A DNA stretch of 64,000 nucleotides from Piromyces finnis (GCA_002104945.1 MCFH01000044.1:310001-374000), one strand, 5' to 3'. Numbered from the stretch's first letter, positions 53,464-64,000 are shown. Numbers and translations: made by a program. Notes: generated from the letters alone by a model not told the origin.

Positions 53464-56400
53464 ATGGAGGAATTAACATTAAGACAAAAAGAACTTATTA
53501 AGGTTCTTTTAGAATCTAAAAAATGTCATGATGAATATAGAAATACTATTGAAAAATATAAAGATTTTAATTCAGAACAAGTAACAGAAAATCCAAAAGC
53601 TTGTCATGACTTTATGGTACAAAATGTATCATTATTCTATGATAAAATTAACATTTGTTATATGGGTTTGATTGAAACTATTTCAATGCTTTATAGTCCA
53701 TTAAGTGAACATGAAAATTCATTAGCATCTCTAACAACCAAACAAGATGATATGGAAGTTCGTTTAAGTATGATTGAAGAGAGTTTAGATATTGAAAAGA
53801 TATCTGGATTGGAGGAAAGAGTAAGAGCATTAGAAAGTGGTCACCCTGGAGTTATTAATGCCAATAGTGGTACACCAATGGATATTGATGCTCAAAGTAT
53901 TTTAATTCAAAAATATGAAGAAAAATTTGAAGTTATGGAAACAGAACAGGAAAATATGATGAAAAAAATTGAAGAACAACAAGAAATGATTGAAAAATTA
54001 GAAAAATTACTTAAACCTGGTTTTACTCCATTTATAAGTCAACCATGTATTTCAGTAAATGTTGAGGATACTACACCACCCCCAAGTAAAAAGAAGAAGA
54101 GAGATGATTTGAAGATTAAAACAAATGTTGCAAAAGAATCATCTTCAAAATCAGCATCTGTTTCTGGTTCTAAGAATAAAGAACATGCTCAAACCCCAAG
54201 ATCTGCTACTCCAAGTAAGGTAAAGGAAAGATCATCTTCTATATTTGGAGGAAAGAAGAAGGATAAGGAAAAGGAAAAGGAAAAAGAAAAAGAAAAGGAA
54301 AAGGAAAAAGAAACTTCTTCCAATTCTATTACTGAAGATACTCTTAATAGTATTAACGAACTTACTAAACGTATTGTATCTGTTGAAACCACAATTAACA
54401 AAGTAGTACAACCAAATGAACTTATTCTTGAAAATCGTATCAAAAATGTCGAAAATGCTGTCTCATGTCAAAGTATTGATGTAAATAAGCTTAGTTTAAT
54501 TGAACAAGATCTTAAGGCCCAAGTTGACGAAAAGAACCAATTGATCGAAAAGTTTAAACAACATCAACTTCACATTAGTAATAGATTCATTAACCTTGAA
54601 AGTCAATTAGAAGAAGAACAACATAGCATGTCAAATAAATTCGATGACCGTATTCGTTTAATTGAAGATGTTGTTAGAGATCAAAAAGAAGCTATGGATG
54701 AAAACGTTGAAAAATGTTTAAAGCAAGTCGAAGATAAACTTATTGATAAGGCTAAAGAGGCTAATAAAGAAGAAAGTCAAGCAACAAGTAATATTCCTGA
54801 GTTAGAGGAAAGAGTCAAGTCTTTAGAAAGTAGTATAGATAAGAATATTAAAGTTATGGATGAATATATTTCCAATAACGATGTTAACATAAATAATGTT
54901 AATGAAAAATTAAAGTTGATTGAAGATTCAATAGGTAAGGAGAATGAAAATAAAACAAATAGAGAAGTTAATGAAGCTTCAGAAAATGATAATATGAATG
55001 ATATTGAAACACTTAAGAATAAGATTAAAACAATTGAAGAAAAATTAAATGAAACTTCTTCAATTCCTCAAAATAATATAGCCGGTAGTCCATTCAGTAG
55101 TAACAATAGTCTTCATAAAGAATCACCAGAAAACCGTTTGGATAAGGTCGATAAATCACTTGTTGATATCAAATTTAAGATTAGTAAATTAGATGATAGA
55201 GTTGAGCAACAACATCAACAACTTAAAGAATGTATTGATACTTTCAATAATAGAGAAGATGATCAAACTTCAAATGAAGCTTTAGATAAGCGTGTTTCAG
55301 AACTTGAATCTGATTATAATGAAGCTGATACTAAGATTAATAGTATTATTGAAAAATTCGGAATTGTTGCTGATGGTCTTAATGTTAAAGTTAAGCAATT
55401 AGTTGAAAAGGTTGATACCCTTGAAAATAACAAGAAACCTGTATCTAATAGTTTTATTGGAACTTCTAATAATAATAATGATGATAACGAAATTAAATCA
55501 CTTAAAGAAAGAGTTGAATTTATGGAAACATATAAGATCAAATTCGATGAATTTGAATCCAAATTTGAAGAAATACATGATGAAAACAAGAAATCAGCAT
55601 CTGAAATCCAAAATAAATTTGGTCAAGTTGCATCAGATATTAATAAAAGAATAGAAAATATTAATGAAAAATTAGAAAACATTAATGTTGACAATAATGA
55701 AAAATCATCAAGAGGTGTTGGTGATAATAAGGATGATTTATATGATAGATTTGGTGAAATTAATAATAAGATTGATTATCTTAAAGATGAATTTATTTCT
55801 GCTGTAGAGGATACCAATAAGAGAATAGATGAAGTAGAAACAAACTGTACTAATCAAAATAAGAATGATGGAATAAATAGTGATATGATTAAGAAAACTG
55901 TTGATGAGATGAACATGAAGATTGAAAATACTAATAATAAAACAGCTGATGGCTTGAAGTTATTAAGCGAAAAAATTGGAAAGATTGAAAGTGATATTAA
56001 TGATAAGATTAATGATGTAAATACAAATATTGATAATTTATCTAAAGATGTTAATATGAACATTGATAGTATTTCTAAGGATCTTAACATTAAGATAGAT
56101 GAATTAAAGACAAATAACAATGATAAAAAGACTGAAGATACTGAAATCAGAAATAATGATTTAGTTTCAAAGATTAATAAAATTGAAGAAGAAATTTCAA
56201 AACTCTCTGAAGAAATAAATAATAAATTCAATGAAGTGAAGGAAAGTTCAGATAATAATAATGAAAGCAATGATTCAATTAAGGAATTGAATGACAAGGT
56301 TGATAAATTAGAAAACAATGTTTCTGTTCTTTCTGAGGAATTTAGTAATAAACTTATTGAGGTAAAAGATAGTTCTGACGATGTTGATGAAAATAAGCAA

Positions 56401-59400
56401 GCTATTAAAGAATTAAGTGATAAGGTTGATAAATTGGAAGGTAATATATCTACTCTTACTACAGATATTAATAATATGGTTGATGAATTGAAGGAAAGTG
56501 TAAATAAGGTTAGCGAGAATATTGAAAATGTTAATAATGAAGAGTTGACTCAAAAAATAAATAAATTAGAAGAAGAAGTTAAACCTTACAATGATAAACT
56601 TAGTAAACTTAAGAACGAATTAGATATATTAGTTGAAACTTACAAAGAAACCTTAGAAAACAATACAAATGAAAAATTATCTCAATATAGTGCCTCAAAC
56701 TCAGAAAATAGTTCTAATAATGATTCAGTTCTTATTCTTGAGAAGAAGGTTCAAAAAATTGAAGCAGATTTAAATCATTGTGAAGTTAAGAATAGTAATA
56801 TTGATAAAAAGATAATTTCTCTTGAACAAAAGCTTAAGGATAGAAGTGACAATGATAGTATTAAAGAAAGATTTGAAGAAGATCGTCTCAAAATAATTGA
56901 AGAAGATCTTGAAAAGCAAAAACAAAGTCTTGATTCTCAACAAAAATTGATTCAATCAAATAGTGAAGCCATTGATAATTTAATGAAAAACAATGCTCAA
57001 ACTAACAATGATACTTCCGTATCTAGAGAAGCATTAAAGATGAATGACAATACTAAGATAGAAAAACAATTAGACGAGCTTAAAGATTATTTAGATATTC
57101 TTGAAAAGAATACTAGTGAACAAAAAGAAAACTTCGAAGAACGTGTTACAAAGTTAGAAGAATATGCTGTATCTAAATTACATGATAACAATAATAATAT
57201 TAAGAACCAAATTAAGGAAATTGAAAATAACTTTGAAAACTGTCAAGAAGAAATTAAAATAATGAAGGAAAAATTAGATGATATTGATAATTCAAGAAAT
57301 AATGAAAAAGATTCAAACGTGAATGATGAAGAAATAAATAAATTAAAAGAAAATATTACTTCAATTATGAAGGATATTGAAGATAATAAGAATAGTATAA
57401 ATAATGTTAATAAAAAGATAGATACAAATGAAATTTCATTAAATGAAACTAAAGAAAAGGTTGATGATATTTCTAATACTACTAATTCATATTCCTCAAA
57501 GATTCAAACTCTTCAAAGTAATGTTAATGATCTTTCTAATAAGATGGGAACTACTGAGGTTATTGTTACCGAACATGCTAGTAAATTAGATAGTATTAAC
57601 ATAAAGGTTGTTAATGCTGAAATAGCTATTAATGATCACAAATTCAAATTAGATAATATTTTCACTAGATTAAAGAATAATGATTCTAGTGAAGCTTCAT
57701 CTATTAATGAAGCATCTTCACCAACTACAAGATCAGTTGATGAAGAAAAACAACCAAACTTTAAACTTAGTGATATTCAAAATAGAGTTAACGATATTAG
57801 TTCAAGATTAATTAATACTGAAAATTCTGTAACTGATCACAATAATAAACTTGAAAACATTTACTTACGTATATCAAATGCTGAAACTTTTGTAAATGAT
57901 AATGGTATCAAAATTAATGATATTTACACTAGAATTAATGACATTGATAACAACAATAGTAATAAGGTTCAAAATATTCAAAATTGTGTTAATGATATCT
58001 ACTCCAAACTTAACAATAATGATAATATTATAAATAGCCAAAATGGTAAATTTGATAACATTTACATGAGATTAGCAAATTCAGAGAATTATATTAATGA
58101 TAATAATATAAAGATTAGTGATATTTACTCTAGAATATCTGATAATGAAAACATTAGTAATGATATTCAAGATATTCAAACTAACATTAATGAAATATTC
58201 ACAAGAGTAGTTGATAATGAAAATAATATTAATACTCATGAAAAGAAACTTGATAATATTAAAATGAAATTAAAGGAAAATGAAGAATCAAATAATAACA
58301 AACTTCAAGATATTAGAGAAATATATTCAAGACTTTCTGATACAGAAAATTCAACTAATGATAATGTCAATAAGATTGAAGACTTATATTCAAGACTTGA
58401 TGATGGAGAAGAAATTAATAATAATAAGATTGAAGATGTTCAATATAGTATTGTAGAAATAAATAAGAAGATAAATGATATAGAACTTAAGATTAAGGAA
58501 AGTAAGTCTCTTGTTAATGATATTTACAATAAAAATAGTACTATTGAAGACAGCAAGAATAAGTTAAATGAACTTGAAAATAGCGTAGGTGTATTAAACA
58601 ATAGACTTGATAAAAACGAAAAGACTATAAATGAAAGTAATAATAAGATTGCTCAATTGAATACTATGAGAAATGATGATAATGTCAAGAACGAAAATAA
58701 TCTCAAGAGTGTTATTGAGAATGTTAACAAGTTAATTGTAAAAATAGCTGCTGACGAAAACTCTATCAATGAGAACACTAGAAATATTAATGAATTATTA
58801 AATTTGAATAATACTAAATTCGAGAAAGAAAAGAATAAGGTTCAAGGATTACAAAATAATGTAGATGAAATTTATACTAGATTAAATAGTACTGAAAACT
58901 TAGTAAGTGATTATAAAAACAAGATTGATAATATCAACAATAGACTTAAAAACACCGAAGATTCAATTAATGAATACGATGATAAGTTTAATGGTGTTTA
59001 CACAAGATTGAAGAATATTGAAAAGAAGGATGAAAAGGAAGATAAAGAGAATTTAACTGAAGTATTTGACAGTAAACTCAAAAACGTTAATTCTAAATTA
59101 GGAAATATTGATGATGCTATCAATGAACACAATGAAAAATTCAACAATGTATATTCAAGAATGGTAAATACTGAAATTACTGTTAATGATAATAATGATA
59201 AATTTAATAATGTATACCAACGTATGGTCAAGGTTGAAATGAATGTTGATGAGCATGCAAGCAAGTTACAAAGTTTACAAACTTCAATTAATGATATCAA
59301 TATTAAGTTAGAAAATAATAATAATGAAAATTCAAAAACTGTCAATAAATGTGATAATATTAACTCAAGATTAGTAGAAGCAGAAAAGTCACTTAATGAA

Positions 59401-61191
59401 TACAGTGGTAAATTAAGTGCTTTTAATAATCGTATTTCTAACAATGAAAATCAACTTAAAGAACAATCTAATTCTATTGAAAACAGTGAAAAATTAATCA
59501 AAGAACAAAAGAGTAAGAATGATATATTTGAAGGAAAGATAAATTCAATTGAAAATGCTCTTATCAATGTAAAATCCATTGTTACAGAAAATGAACAATC
59601 TAATAATACAAAACATCAAGATACTAAGAAAAAAATTAATGAGGTTTACGCTAAATTCGAAGAATCTGAAAATATTATAAATGATAATAACTCAAAGATT
59701 AAATCATTATCATCTAAATTAGATATATATGAAAAATCAATTGAAAAATGTACTGAAGACTTAAATAATATGACTAATAAAATTTCATCATCAGAAAACA
59801 AAATTAATGATAACAGTAAGATGATTAATGATATTACATCAAGAATTGGTAATACTGAACAAATTAATAATAAGTTCAAGGAATTTGAAACTTCAATGTC
59901 TGAAGTATCATCCAAGATTGATGCTGTTAATCATGAAACAAATGAAACAAAGAATAAAATTGAAAGTGTCAATTCAAGAATTAATAATGTTGAAAATAGT
60001 TTCAAAAATGATCATTCTAAGATTAATGATGCAATAAATGAATTATCTAATCAAGAACAAAATATTAATTCTAATACAAATAAGTTAAAAGAAATTAGTA
60101 ACAAGGTCAAGAATATGGAAAACATATACAAAGATCAATCTCAAAACTTCAATGAAATTGAAACTATTTTAGAAACTATTGAAAAACTTAAGAGCCAAAT
60201 AAGTTCTGTTGAAAATAAACAAAGTAAGGAGAAGTCTAAGATAGCTGAATTTGAAAAGAAATTCACAAATGTTAATGATATTATCAATAAGAACCAAGAA
60301 AAGGTTCATGATATGATTGAACAATTAAATAATAATAAGGAGAAGAATGATGACATAAATGAGGCTACTGAAAAGTTATTGAAACTTGAACAAAGTATGA
60401 ATGATATGAAACAAAAATTGAAACAAAATATGAGTGATAATGATAAAAAGGTATTTGTTATTGAACAAAAATTCAATGATTATCTTAATGATCACGAAGA
60501 AAATAACAATAATAAGAAGTTGAATACATTAGAAAAGATGATAAAGAATGTAAACCAAATGAACATTGAGAGTAAATTTGATGATCTTGAAAAGCAAATA
60601 AATGAGATTAAGAATAAAACTAATGAAATGAATAATAATTCAAAAATTAATAGCTTAGAAAGAAAATTAAACAGTCAAAATGAAAACATAAATGAATTTG
60701 TTAACGTTGTTATTGATAAAAAATTCAAGAAATTAGAAAATATAATTGATCATAAGAATAATGGTTTAAGTCAAAAACTTCAAGAACAAATGAAATCTAT
60801 AAAAGAAACTATTGCAAATGAAAATAATTTAAAGATGTACTCAGGAAATCAAAATGATCCTAACAACTATGAATATGAAAAGAGAATAAAATTACTTGAA
60901 AAAACATTAGAAGGCCAAATATATAAGAAGACTGTAAATGATAGAAAGAAACAACAAATGGAAAACCAATTTGAAAAGAGAATTAAAGAACTTGAAAAAT
61001 CTATTATTGGTTCCTCAAAAAGAAGAAACTTCGTTGACGATAGTGAAAGTGTAAGTAATGCTGATGAGATAAATGAAAATGTTAATTATTCATTCTCAGG
61101 TACTAAAAATGATTCAAAAAGAAGATGGAACAATGAAGAAAATAATTTAAAAGATTATGAAGAAAGAACCAGATATTGGAGTTGTTATTAA
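53464..61191 (+). CDS. Giant coiled-coil protein (2575 aa, intronless)
   Basis: A single ORF of 7.7 kb. Residues 1-95 look like a small helical globular domain with several Cys (KKCHDEYRNTIEKY, NPKACHDFMVQ). A coiled-coil segment follows to about 190. Residues about 195-285 are disordered and basic: an NLS-like PSKKKKRDD, Ser/Thr-Pro sites and a (KE)n run. From about 290 to 2480 heptad-like coiled coil dominates, rich in Asn, Glu, Lys, Ile and Leu. Between residues about 1370 and 1920 the units recur every 21 residues (three heptads), for example KFDNIYMRLANSENYINDNN and KFNNVYSRMVNTE. The tail is basic and aromatic (RYWSCY). A structural or tethering role is inferred; NLS and length allow a nuclear, spindle-pole or flagellar-base scaffold. 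No motor or enzymatic domain is visible. Confidence 0.88.
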   Translation: MEELTLRQKELIKVLLESKKCHDEYRNTIEKYKDFNSEQVTENPKACHDFMVQNVSLFYDKINICYMGLIETISMLYSPLSEHENSLASLTTKQDDMEVRLSMIEESLDIEKISGLEERVRALESGHPGVINANSGTPMDIDAQSILIQKYEEKFEVMETEQENMMKKIEEQQEMIEKLEKLLKPGFTPFISQPCISVNVEDTTPPPSKKKKRDDLKIKTNVAKESSSKSASVSGSKNKEHAQTPRSATPSKVKERSSSIFGGKKKDKEKEKEKEKEKEKEKETSSNSITEDTLNSINELTKRIVSVETTINKVVQPNELILENRIKNVENAVSCQSIDVNKLSLIEQDLKAQVDEKNQLIEKFKQHQLHISNRFINLESQLEEEQHSMSNKFDDRIRLIEDVVRDQKEAMDENVEKCLKQVEDKLIDKAKEANKEESQATSNIPELEERVKSLESSIDKNIKVMDEYISNNDVNINNVNEKLKLIEDSIGKENENKTNREVNEASENDNMNDIETLKNKIKTIEEKLNETSSIPQNNIAGSPFSSNNSLHKESPENRLDKVDKSLVDIKFKISKLDDRVEQQHQQLKECIDTFNNREDDQTSNEALDKRVSELESDYNEADTKINSIIEKFGIVADGLNVKVKQLVEKVDTLENNKKPVSNSFIGTSNNNNDDNEIKSLKERVEFMETYKIKFDEFESKFEEIHDENKKSASEIQNKFGQVASDINKRIENINEKLENINVDNNEKSSRGVGDNKDDLYDRFGEINNKIDYLKDEFISAVEDTNKRIDEVETNCTNQNKNDGINSDMIKKTVDEMNMKIENTNNKTADGLKLLSEKIGKIESDINDKINDVNTNIDNLSKDVNMNIDSISKDLNIKIDELKTNNNDKKTEDTEIRNNDLVSKINKIEEEISKLSEEINNKFNEVKESSDNNNESNDSIKELNDKVDKLENNVSVLSEEFSNKLIEVKDSSDDVDENKQAIKELSDKVDKLEGNISTLTTDINNMVDELKESVNKVSENIENVNNEELTQKINKLEEEVKPYNDKLSKLKNELDILVETYKETLENNTNEKLSQYSASNSENSSNNDSVLILEKKVQKIEADLNHCEVKNSNIDKKIISLEQKLKDRSDNDSIKERFEEDRLKIIEEDLEKQKQSLDSQQKLIQSNSEAIDNLMKNNAQTNNDTSVSREALKMNDNTKIEKQLDELKDYLDILEKNTSEQKENFEERVTKLEEYAVSKLHDNNNNIKNQIKEIENNFENCQEEIKIMKEKLDDIDNSRNNEKDSNVNDEEINKLKENITSIMKDIEDNKNSINNVNKKIDTNEISLNETKEKVDDISNTTNSYSSKIQTLQSNVNDLSNKMGTTEVIVTEHASKLDSINIKVVNAEIAINDHKFKLDNIFTRLKNNDSSEASSINEASSPTTRSVDEEKQPNFKLSDIQNRVNDISSRLINTENSVTDHNNKLENIYLRISNAETFVNDNGIKINDIYTRINDIDNNNSNKVQNIQNCVNDIYSKLNNNDNIINSQNGKFDNIYMRLANSENYINDNNIKISDIYSRISDNENISNDIQDIQTNINEIFTRVVDNENNINTHEKKLDNIKMKLKENEESNNNKLQDIREIYSRLSDTENSTNDNVNKIEDLYSRLDDGEEINNNKIEDVQYSIVEINKKINDIELKIKESKSLVNDIYNKNSTIEDSKNKLNELENSVGVLNNRLDKNEKTINESNNKIAQLNTMRNDDNVKNENNLKSVIENVNKLIVKIAADENSINENTRNINELLNLNNTKFEKEKNKVQGLQNNVDEIYTRLNSTENLVSDYKNKIDNINNRLKNTEDSINEYDDKFNGVYTRLKNIEKKDEKEDKENLTEVFDSKLKNVNSKLGNIDDAINEHNEKFNNVYSRMVNTEITVNDNNDKFNNVYQRMVKVEMNVDEHASKLQSLQTSINDINIKLENNNNENSKTVNKCDNINSRLVEAEKSLNEYSGKLSAFNNRISNNENQLKEQSNSIENSEKLIKEQKSKNDIFEGKINSIENALINVKSIVTENEQSNNTKHQDTKKKINEVYAKFEESENIINDNNSKIKSLSSKLDIYEKSIEKCTEDLNNMTNKISSSENKINDNSKMINDITSRIGNTEQINNKFKEFETSMSEVSSKIDAVNHETNETKNKIESVNSRINNVENSFKNDHSKINDAINELSNQEQNINSNTNKLKEISNKVKNMENIYKDQSQNFNEIETILETIEKLKSQISSVENKQSKEKSKIAEFEKKFTNVNDIINKNQEKVHDMIEQLNNNKEKNDDINEATEKLLKLEQSMNDMKQKLKQNMSDNDKKVFVIEQKFNDYLNDHEENNNNKKLNTLEKMIKNVNQMNIESKFDDLEKQINEIKNKTNEMNNNSKINSLERKLNSQNENINEFVNVVIDKKFKKLENIIDHKNNGLSQKLQEQMKSIKETIANENNLKMYSGNQNDPNNYEYEKRIKLLEKTLEGQIYKKTVNDRKKQQMENQFEKRIKELEKSIIGSSKRRNFVDDSESVSNADEINENVNYSFSGTKNDSKRRWNNEENNLKDYEERTRYWSCY

Positions 61192-61812
61192 TTTTAAATA
61201 ATTAAAAATTATTTTTTATATATATTAAGTGTAAAAGCATATAAAATAAATAAATTGTATAAAGTTATAAAATAAATAATAAATATAGGGGTTAAATTAC
61301 AAAATTATAACCTTAAATTTAATACTAAATATTTTATGAATTAATTTTTTCTTTTTCATTTTTAAAATCTTATTAGAATAAAATACTATTGATTGAAAAC
61401 ATAATTCTTTGCCATTTGAAATAAATAAAAATTGAATAAAACAATTTAATATAAATATTTTTAATAAACTTGTTTATTGTGCTTTGTCTAATTGAAATAA
61501 TTTATTGTTCTATTAATAAGTTTTATAAAATTGTTAATTTAATAGTTTCAAAAAGAAATATAGAAATAAAAAAAAATTGATATATACTTTATGTAATTTA
61601 TAATGAAAAAAAAATATTTGAATGAATGTAAATAAAATAAAAAAATTAAATAATGAAATTATAATAATTATTATATATATTAAATAAAATAAAATATGAA
61701 ATTTAATATAAAAAATATATTATGTAAAGATGTTAATTTTAAACTAAATTTCAATTCCTTATTATTGAGATTGTAATTATATAGTTTCAATATCTTCATT
61801 TGAGTTTCTAAT
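61192..61812. other. Convergent AT-rich spacer
   Basis: This 621-bp region lies between the stops of the giant coiled-coil gene (plus) and the acidic repeat gene (minus). It should hold both 3' UTRs. No hairpin terminator or other element stands out. Confidence 0.6.
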
Positions 61813-64000
61813 TTATTCAATTTCTTCATTAGATTCTTTATTATTTAATTCTTCATTTGAGTCTTCTTTATTTAATTCTTCATTAGATTCTTCATTAGAT
61901 TCCTCATTATTTAATTCTTCATTTGAATCTTCAACTTGTTTAGATTCTTCATTAGATTCCTCATTATTTAATTCTTCATTTGAATCTTCAACTTGTTTAG
62001 ATTCTTCATTAGATTCCTCATTATTTAATTCTTCATTTGAATCTTCAACTTGTTTAGATTCTTCATTAGATTCCTCATTATTTAATTCTTCATTTGAATC
62101 TTCAACTTGTTTAGATTCTTCATTAGATTCCTCATTATTTAATTCTTCATTTGAATCTTCAACTTGTTTAGATTCTTCATTAGATTCCTCATTATTTAAT
62201 TCTTCATTTGAATCTTCAACTTGTTTAGATTCTTCATTAGATTCCTCATTATTTAATTCTTCATTTGAATCTTCAACTTGTTTAGATTCTTCATTAGGTT
62301 CTTCATTATTTAATTCTTCCTTTGAATCTTCTTTATTTAATTCTTCATTAGATTCTTCATTATTTAATTCTTCCTTTGAATCTTCTTTATTTAATTCTTC
62401 ATTAGATTCTTCACTATTTAATTCTTCATTTAAATCTTCTTTATTTAATTCTTCATTAGATTCTTCAACTTGTTCAAATTCTTCATTTAAATCTTCTTTA
62501 TTTAATTCTTCATTAGATTCTTCAACTTGTTCAAATTCTTCATTTAAATCTTCTTTATTTAATTCTTCATTAGATTCTTCAACTTGTTCAAATTCTTCAT
62601 TTGAATTTTCAACTTGTTTAGATTCTTCAACTTGTTCAAATTCTTCATTTGAATTTTCAACTTGTTTAGATTCTTCACTATTTAATTCTTCATTAGATTC
62701 TTCATTATTTAATTCTTCATTTGAATTTTCTTTATTTAATTCTTCATTATATTCTTCATTATTTAGTTCTTCATTTGAATCCTCTTTATTTAATTCTTCA
62801 TTAGATTCTTCACTATTTAATTCTTCATTTGAATCTTCTTTATTTAATTTTTCATTAGATTCTTCATTATTTAGTTCTTCATTTGAATCTTCAACTTGTT
62901 CAGTTTTTTTATTAGATTCAACTTGTTCAAATTCCTCATTTGAGTCTTCTTTATTTAATTCTTCATTAGATTCTTCACTATTTAATTCTTCATTTGAATC
63001 TTCAACTTGTTTAGATTCTTCACTATTTAATTCTTCATTAGATTCTTCATTATTTAATTCTTCGTTTGAGTCTTCAACTTGTTTAGATTCTTCACTATTT
63101 AATTCTTCATTTGAATCTTCAGCTTGTTCAGTTCCTTCATCTGTTAAATTACCATTTTGATCATTTGCATTATTATTTTCTTTTATATATTCTTTAGTGT
63201 TTTGTTTTTTATCATTGATTTCTTCACTTTTATCATTTTTTTGATTTTTATCTTTTTTTAAAATTTCATTATCTGTAATCTGGTCATTTTCATTTTTCAT
63301 TTCTTCATTAGTATTTTCCGTTTTGTCTAATGAACTACTTTTTAATATCGGTACAGTACTATTAATATTTTGATTATCCTCTTCATCATTATTTATATTA
63401 GAAGAACTTCTATTTAATGGTGGTAGTTTATTAACTAATGGATTTTTAACAACCTTATTTAGATCAATGCTATCTTTTTCAACTATACTCATATTTTTTA
63501 TTATTTGCTTTTTTTCAATTTCTTTTGAAATGCTTAATTTATCCTTTTTTTTAGTACTCTTAATATGAATTGATGGAAGAGTAGTTTGATTTTGACTACC
63601 ATTACCACTATTATCATTATATAACTGTTTATATTGATTTATAGTATTGGCAATTGATTTAATATGCTTTATTGCGTCATCCTTACATTTTGTTTTCTTA
63701 TCTAAGGAATGAATATGAATATATTGAGGTATTTTCAAGGATGACTGACTTGTACTTGTTAACATCCGTTTAATTTCTAATGGAGACTTCATCATTTTAT
63801 TATGATAAATTGGGAAAGAATTTGGTTCTATTTTGTTTTTCGAATCTTTTCCAATATGTAAAACATTTGAACTTTGCGATTTAGTTTTTCTACTTAAATT
63901 GTATTTTTCTTCATTTTGTATTTGCTTTAAAGATGGTTCTTCCATAAATTTATGCTTGTTAAAACTCTTCAAATTTGAATCAAATATTTTCTTTTTTAAA
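61813..64000 (-). CDS. Acidic Glu/Asn-rich tandem-repeat protein (5' end uncertain)
   Basis: The frame stays open to the right edge, so the true start may lie outside the window; the first ATG inside is at 63945. Roughly 280 N-terminal residues are basic and Ser/Lys/Asn-rich without a known domain (SPLEIKRMLTSTSQSSLKIP, KDDAIKHIKSIANTINQYKQ, LVNKLPPLNRSSS). From about residue 285 to the stop the protein is built of SNEEL-N-x-EE modules. The last part includes seven tandem copies of the 19-residue unit ESKQVEDSNEELNNEESNE. Such strongly acidic, Cys- and Pro-poor sequence should be disordered or extended helix. No signal peptide is visible within the window. The function is unknown; acidic arrays can bind basic proteins, histones or Ca2+, but nothing here selects among these. 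Confidence 0.75.
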   Translation of the reverse strand, partial: LKKKIFDSNLKSFNKHKFMEEPSLKQIQNEEKYNLSRKTKSQSSNVLHIGKDSKNKIEPNSFPIYHNKMMKSPLEIKRMLTSTSQSSLKIPQYIHIHSLDKKTKCKDDAIKHIKSIANTINQYKQLYNDNSGNGSQNQTTLPSIHIKSTKKKDKLSISKEIEKKQIIKNMSIVEKDSIDLNKVVKNPLVNKLPPLNRSSSNINNDEEDNQNINSTVPILKSSSLDKTENTNEEMKNENDQITDNEILKKDKNQKNDKSEEINDKKQNTKEYIKENNNANDQNGNLTDEGTEQAEDSNEELNSEESKQVEDSNEELNNEESNEELNSEESKQVEDSNEELNSEESNEELNKEDSNEEFEQVESNKKTEQVEDSNEELNNEESNEKLNKEDSNEELNSEESNEELNKEDSNEELNNEEYNEELNKENSNEELNNEESNEELNSEESKQVENSNEEFEQVEESKQVENSNEEFEQVEESNEELNKEDLNEEFEQVEESNEELNKEDLNEEFEQVEESNEELNKEDLNEELNSEESNEELNKEDSKEELNNEESNEELNKEDSKEELNNEEPNEESKQVEDSNEELNNEESNEESKQVEDSNEELNNEESNEESKQVEDSNEELNNEESNEESKQVEDSNEELNNEESNEESKQVEDSNEELNNEESNEESKQVEDSNEELNNEESNEESKQVEDSNEELNNEESNEESNEELNKEDSNEELNNKESNEEIE
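61886..62300 (-). repeat. 57-bp tandem repeat, seven near-identical copies
   Basis: The string TTCAACTTGTTTAG recurs at 61930, 61987, 62044, 62101, 62158, 62215 and 62272, exactly 57 bp apart. The copies are nearly identical at the base level and encode a 19-residue unit in frame. More diverged half-units continue to about 63120. Confidence 0.95.

Overview
The window is nuclear DNA from a very AT-rich eukaryote, most likely an anaerobic gut fungus (Neocallimastigomycota, the Neocallimastix/Piromyces/Anaeromyces group). This rests on several things seen together: spacers almost wholly A and T with long homopolymers and microsatellites; short GT-AG introns; Asn-rich low-complexity proteins; fungal or general eukaryotic housekeeping genes; a probable flagellar gene; and, at the left edge, a secreted protein made of Cys-containing 'YYIN...LIxC....C' repeats like those of the scaffoldins proposed for gut-fungal cellulosomes. 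The species assignment is inference.

Layout, left to right: (1) 1-3740 minus, scaffoldin-like secreted repeat protein, running off the left edge. (2) 4178-6832 minus, seven-exon probable flagellar C1a protein (CFAP119/C1a-32-like), apparently with one AT-AC intron. (3) 8945-10484 plus, dual-specificity phosphatase, five exons. (4) 11382-12129 minus, histone-fold Dpb3/CHRAC1-like protein, divergent from (5) 12412-13029 plus, TMEM170-like membrane protein. (6) 14298-16829 plus and (7) 17501-22171 minus, two large convergent intronless ankyrin-repeat proteins. (8) 22921-25482 minus, divergent ubiquitin-specific-protease-like protein lacking the usual catalytic His, its start codon apparently made by splicing. 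(9) 27321-29836 minus, splicing factor RBM22/Ecm2. (10) 31075-31878 plus, secreted probable GPI protein. (11) 33693-38903 plus, COPII subunit Sec24, 17 exons. (12) 41939-44397 plus, unrecognised Ser/Asn-rich protein, six exons. (13) 46441-47355 plus, secreted alpha-carbonic anhydrase with probable GPI tail. (14) 49415-51832 plus, unrecognised Asn/Lys/Ser-rich protein. (15) 53464-61191 plus, a 2575-residue coiled-coil protein. (16) 61813-64000 minus, a Glu/Asn-rich protein with a 57-bp tandem repeat.

The genes do not form an operon or cluster. Conserved housekeeping genes (Sec24, RBM22, phosphatase, Dpb3-like, TMEM170-like) are intron-dense. The repeat, coiled-coil and small secreted genes are intronless or nearly so. 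Exons were joined by hand from splice signals, frame and family resemblance; the summed exons of each complete multi-exon model are divisible by three. No tRNA, rRNA, transposon or CRISPR array was recognised.
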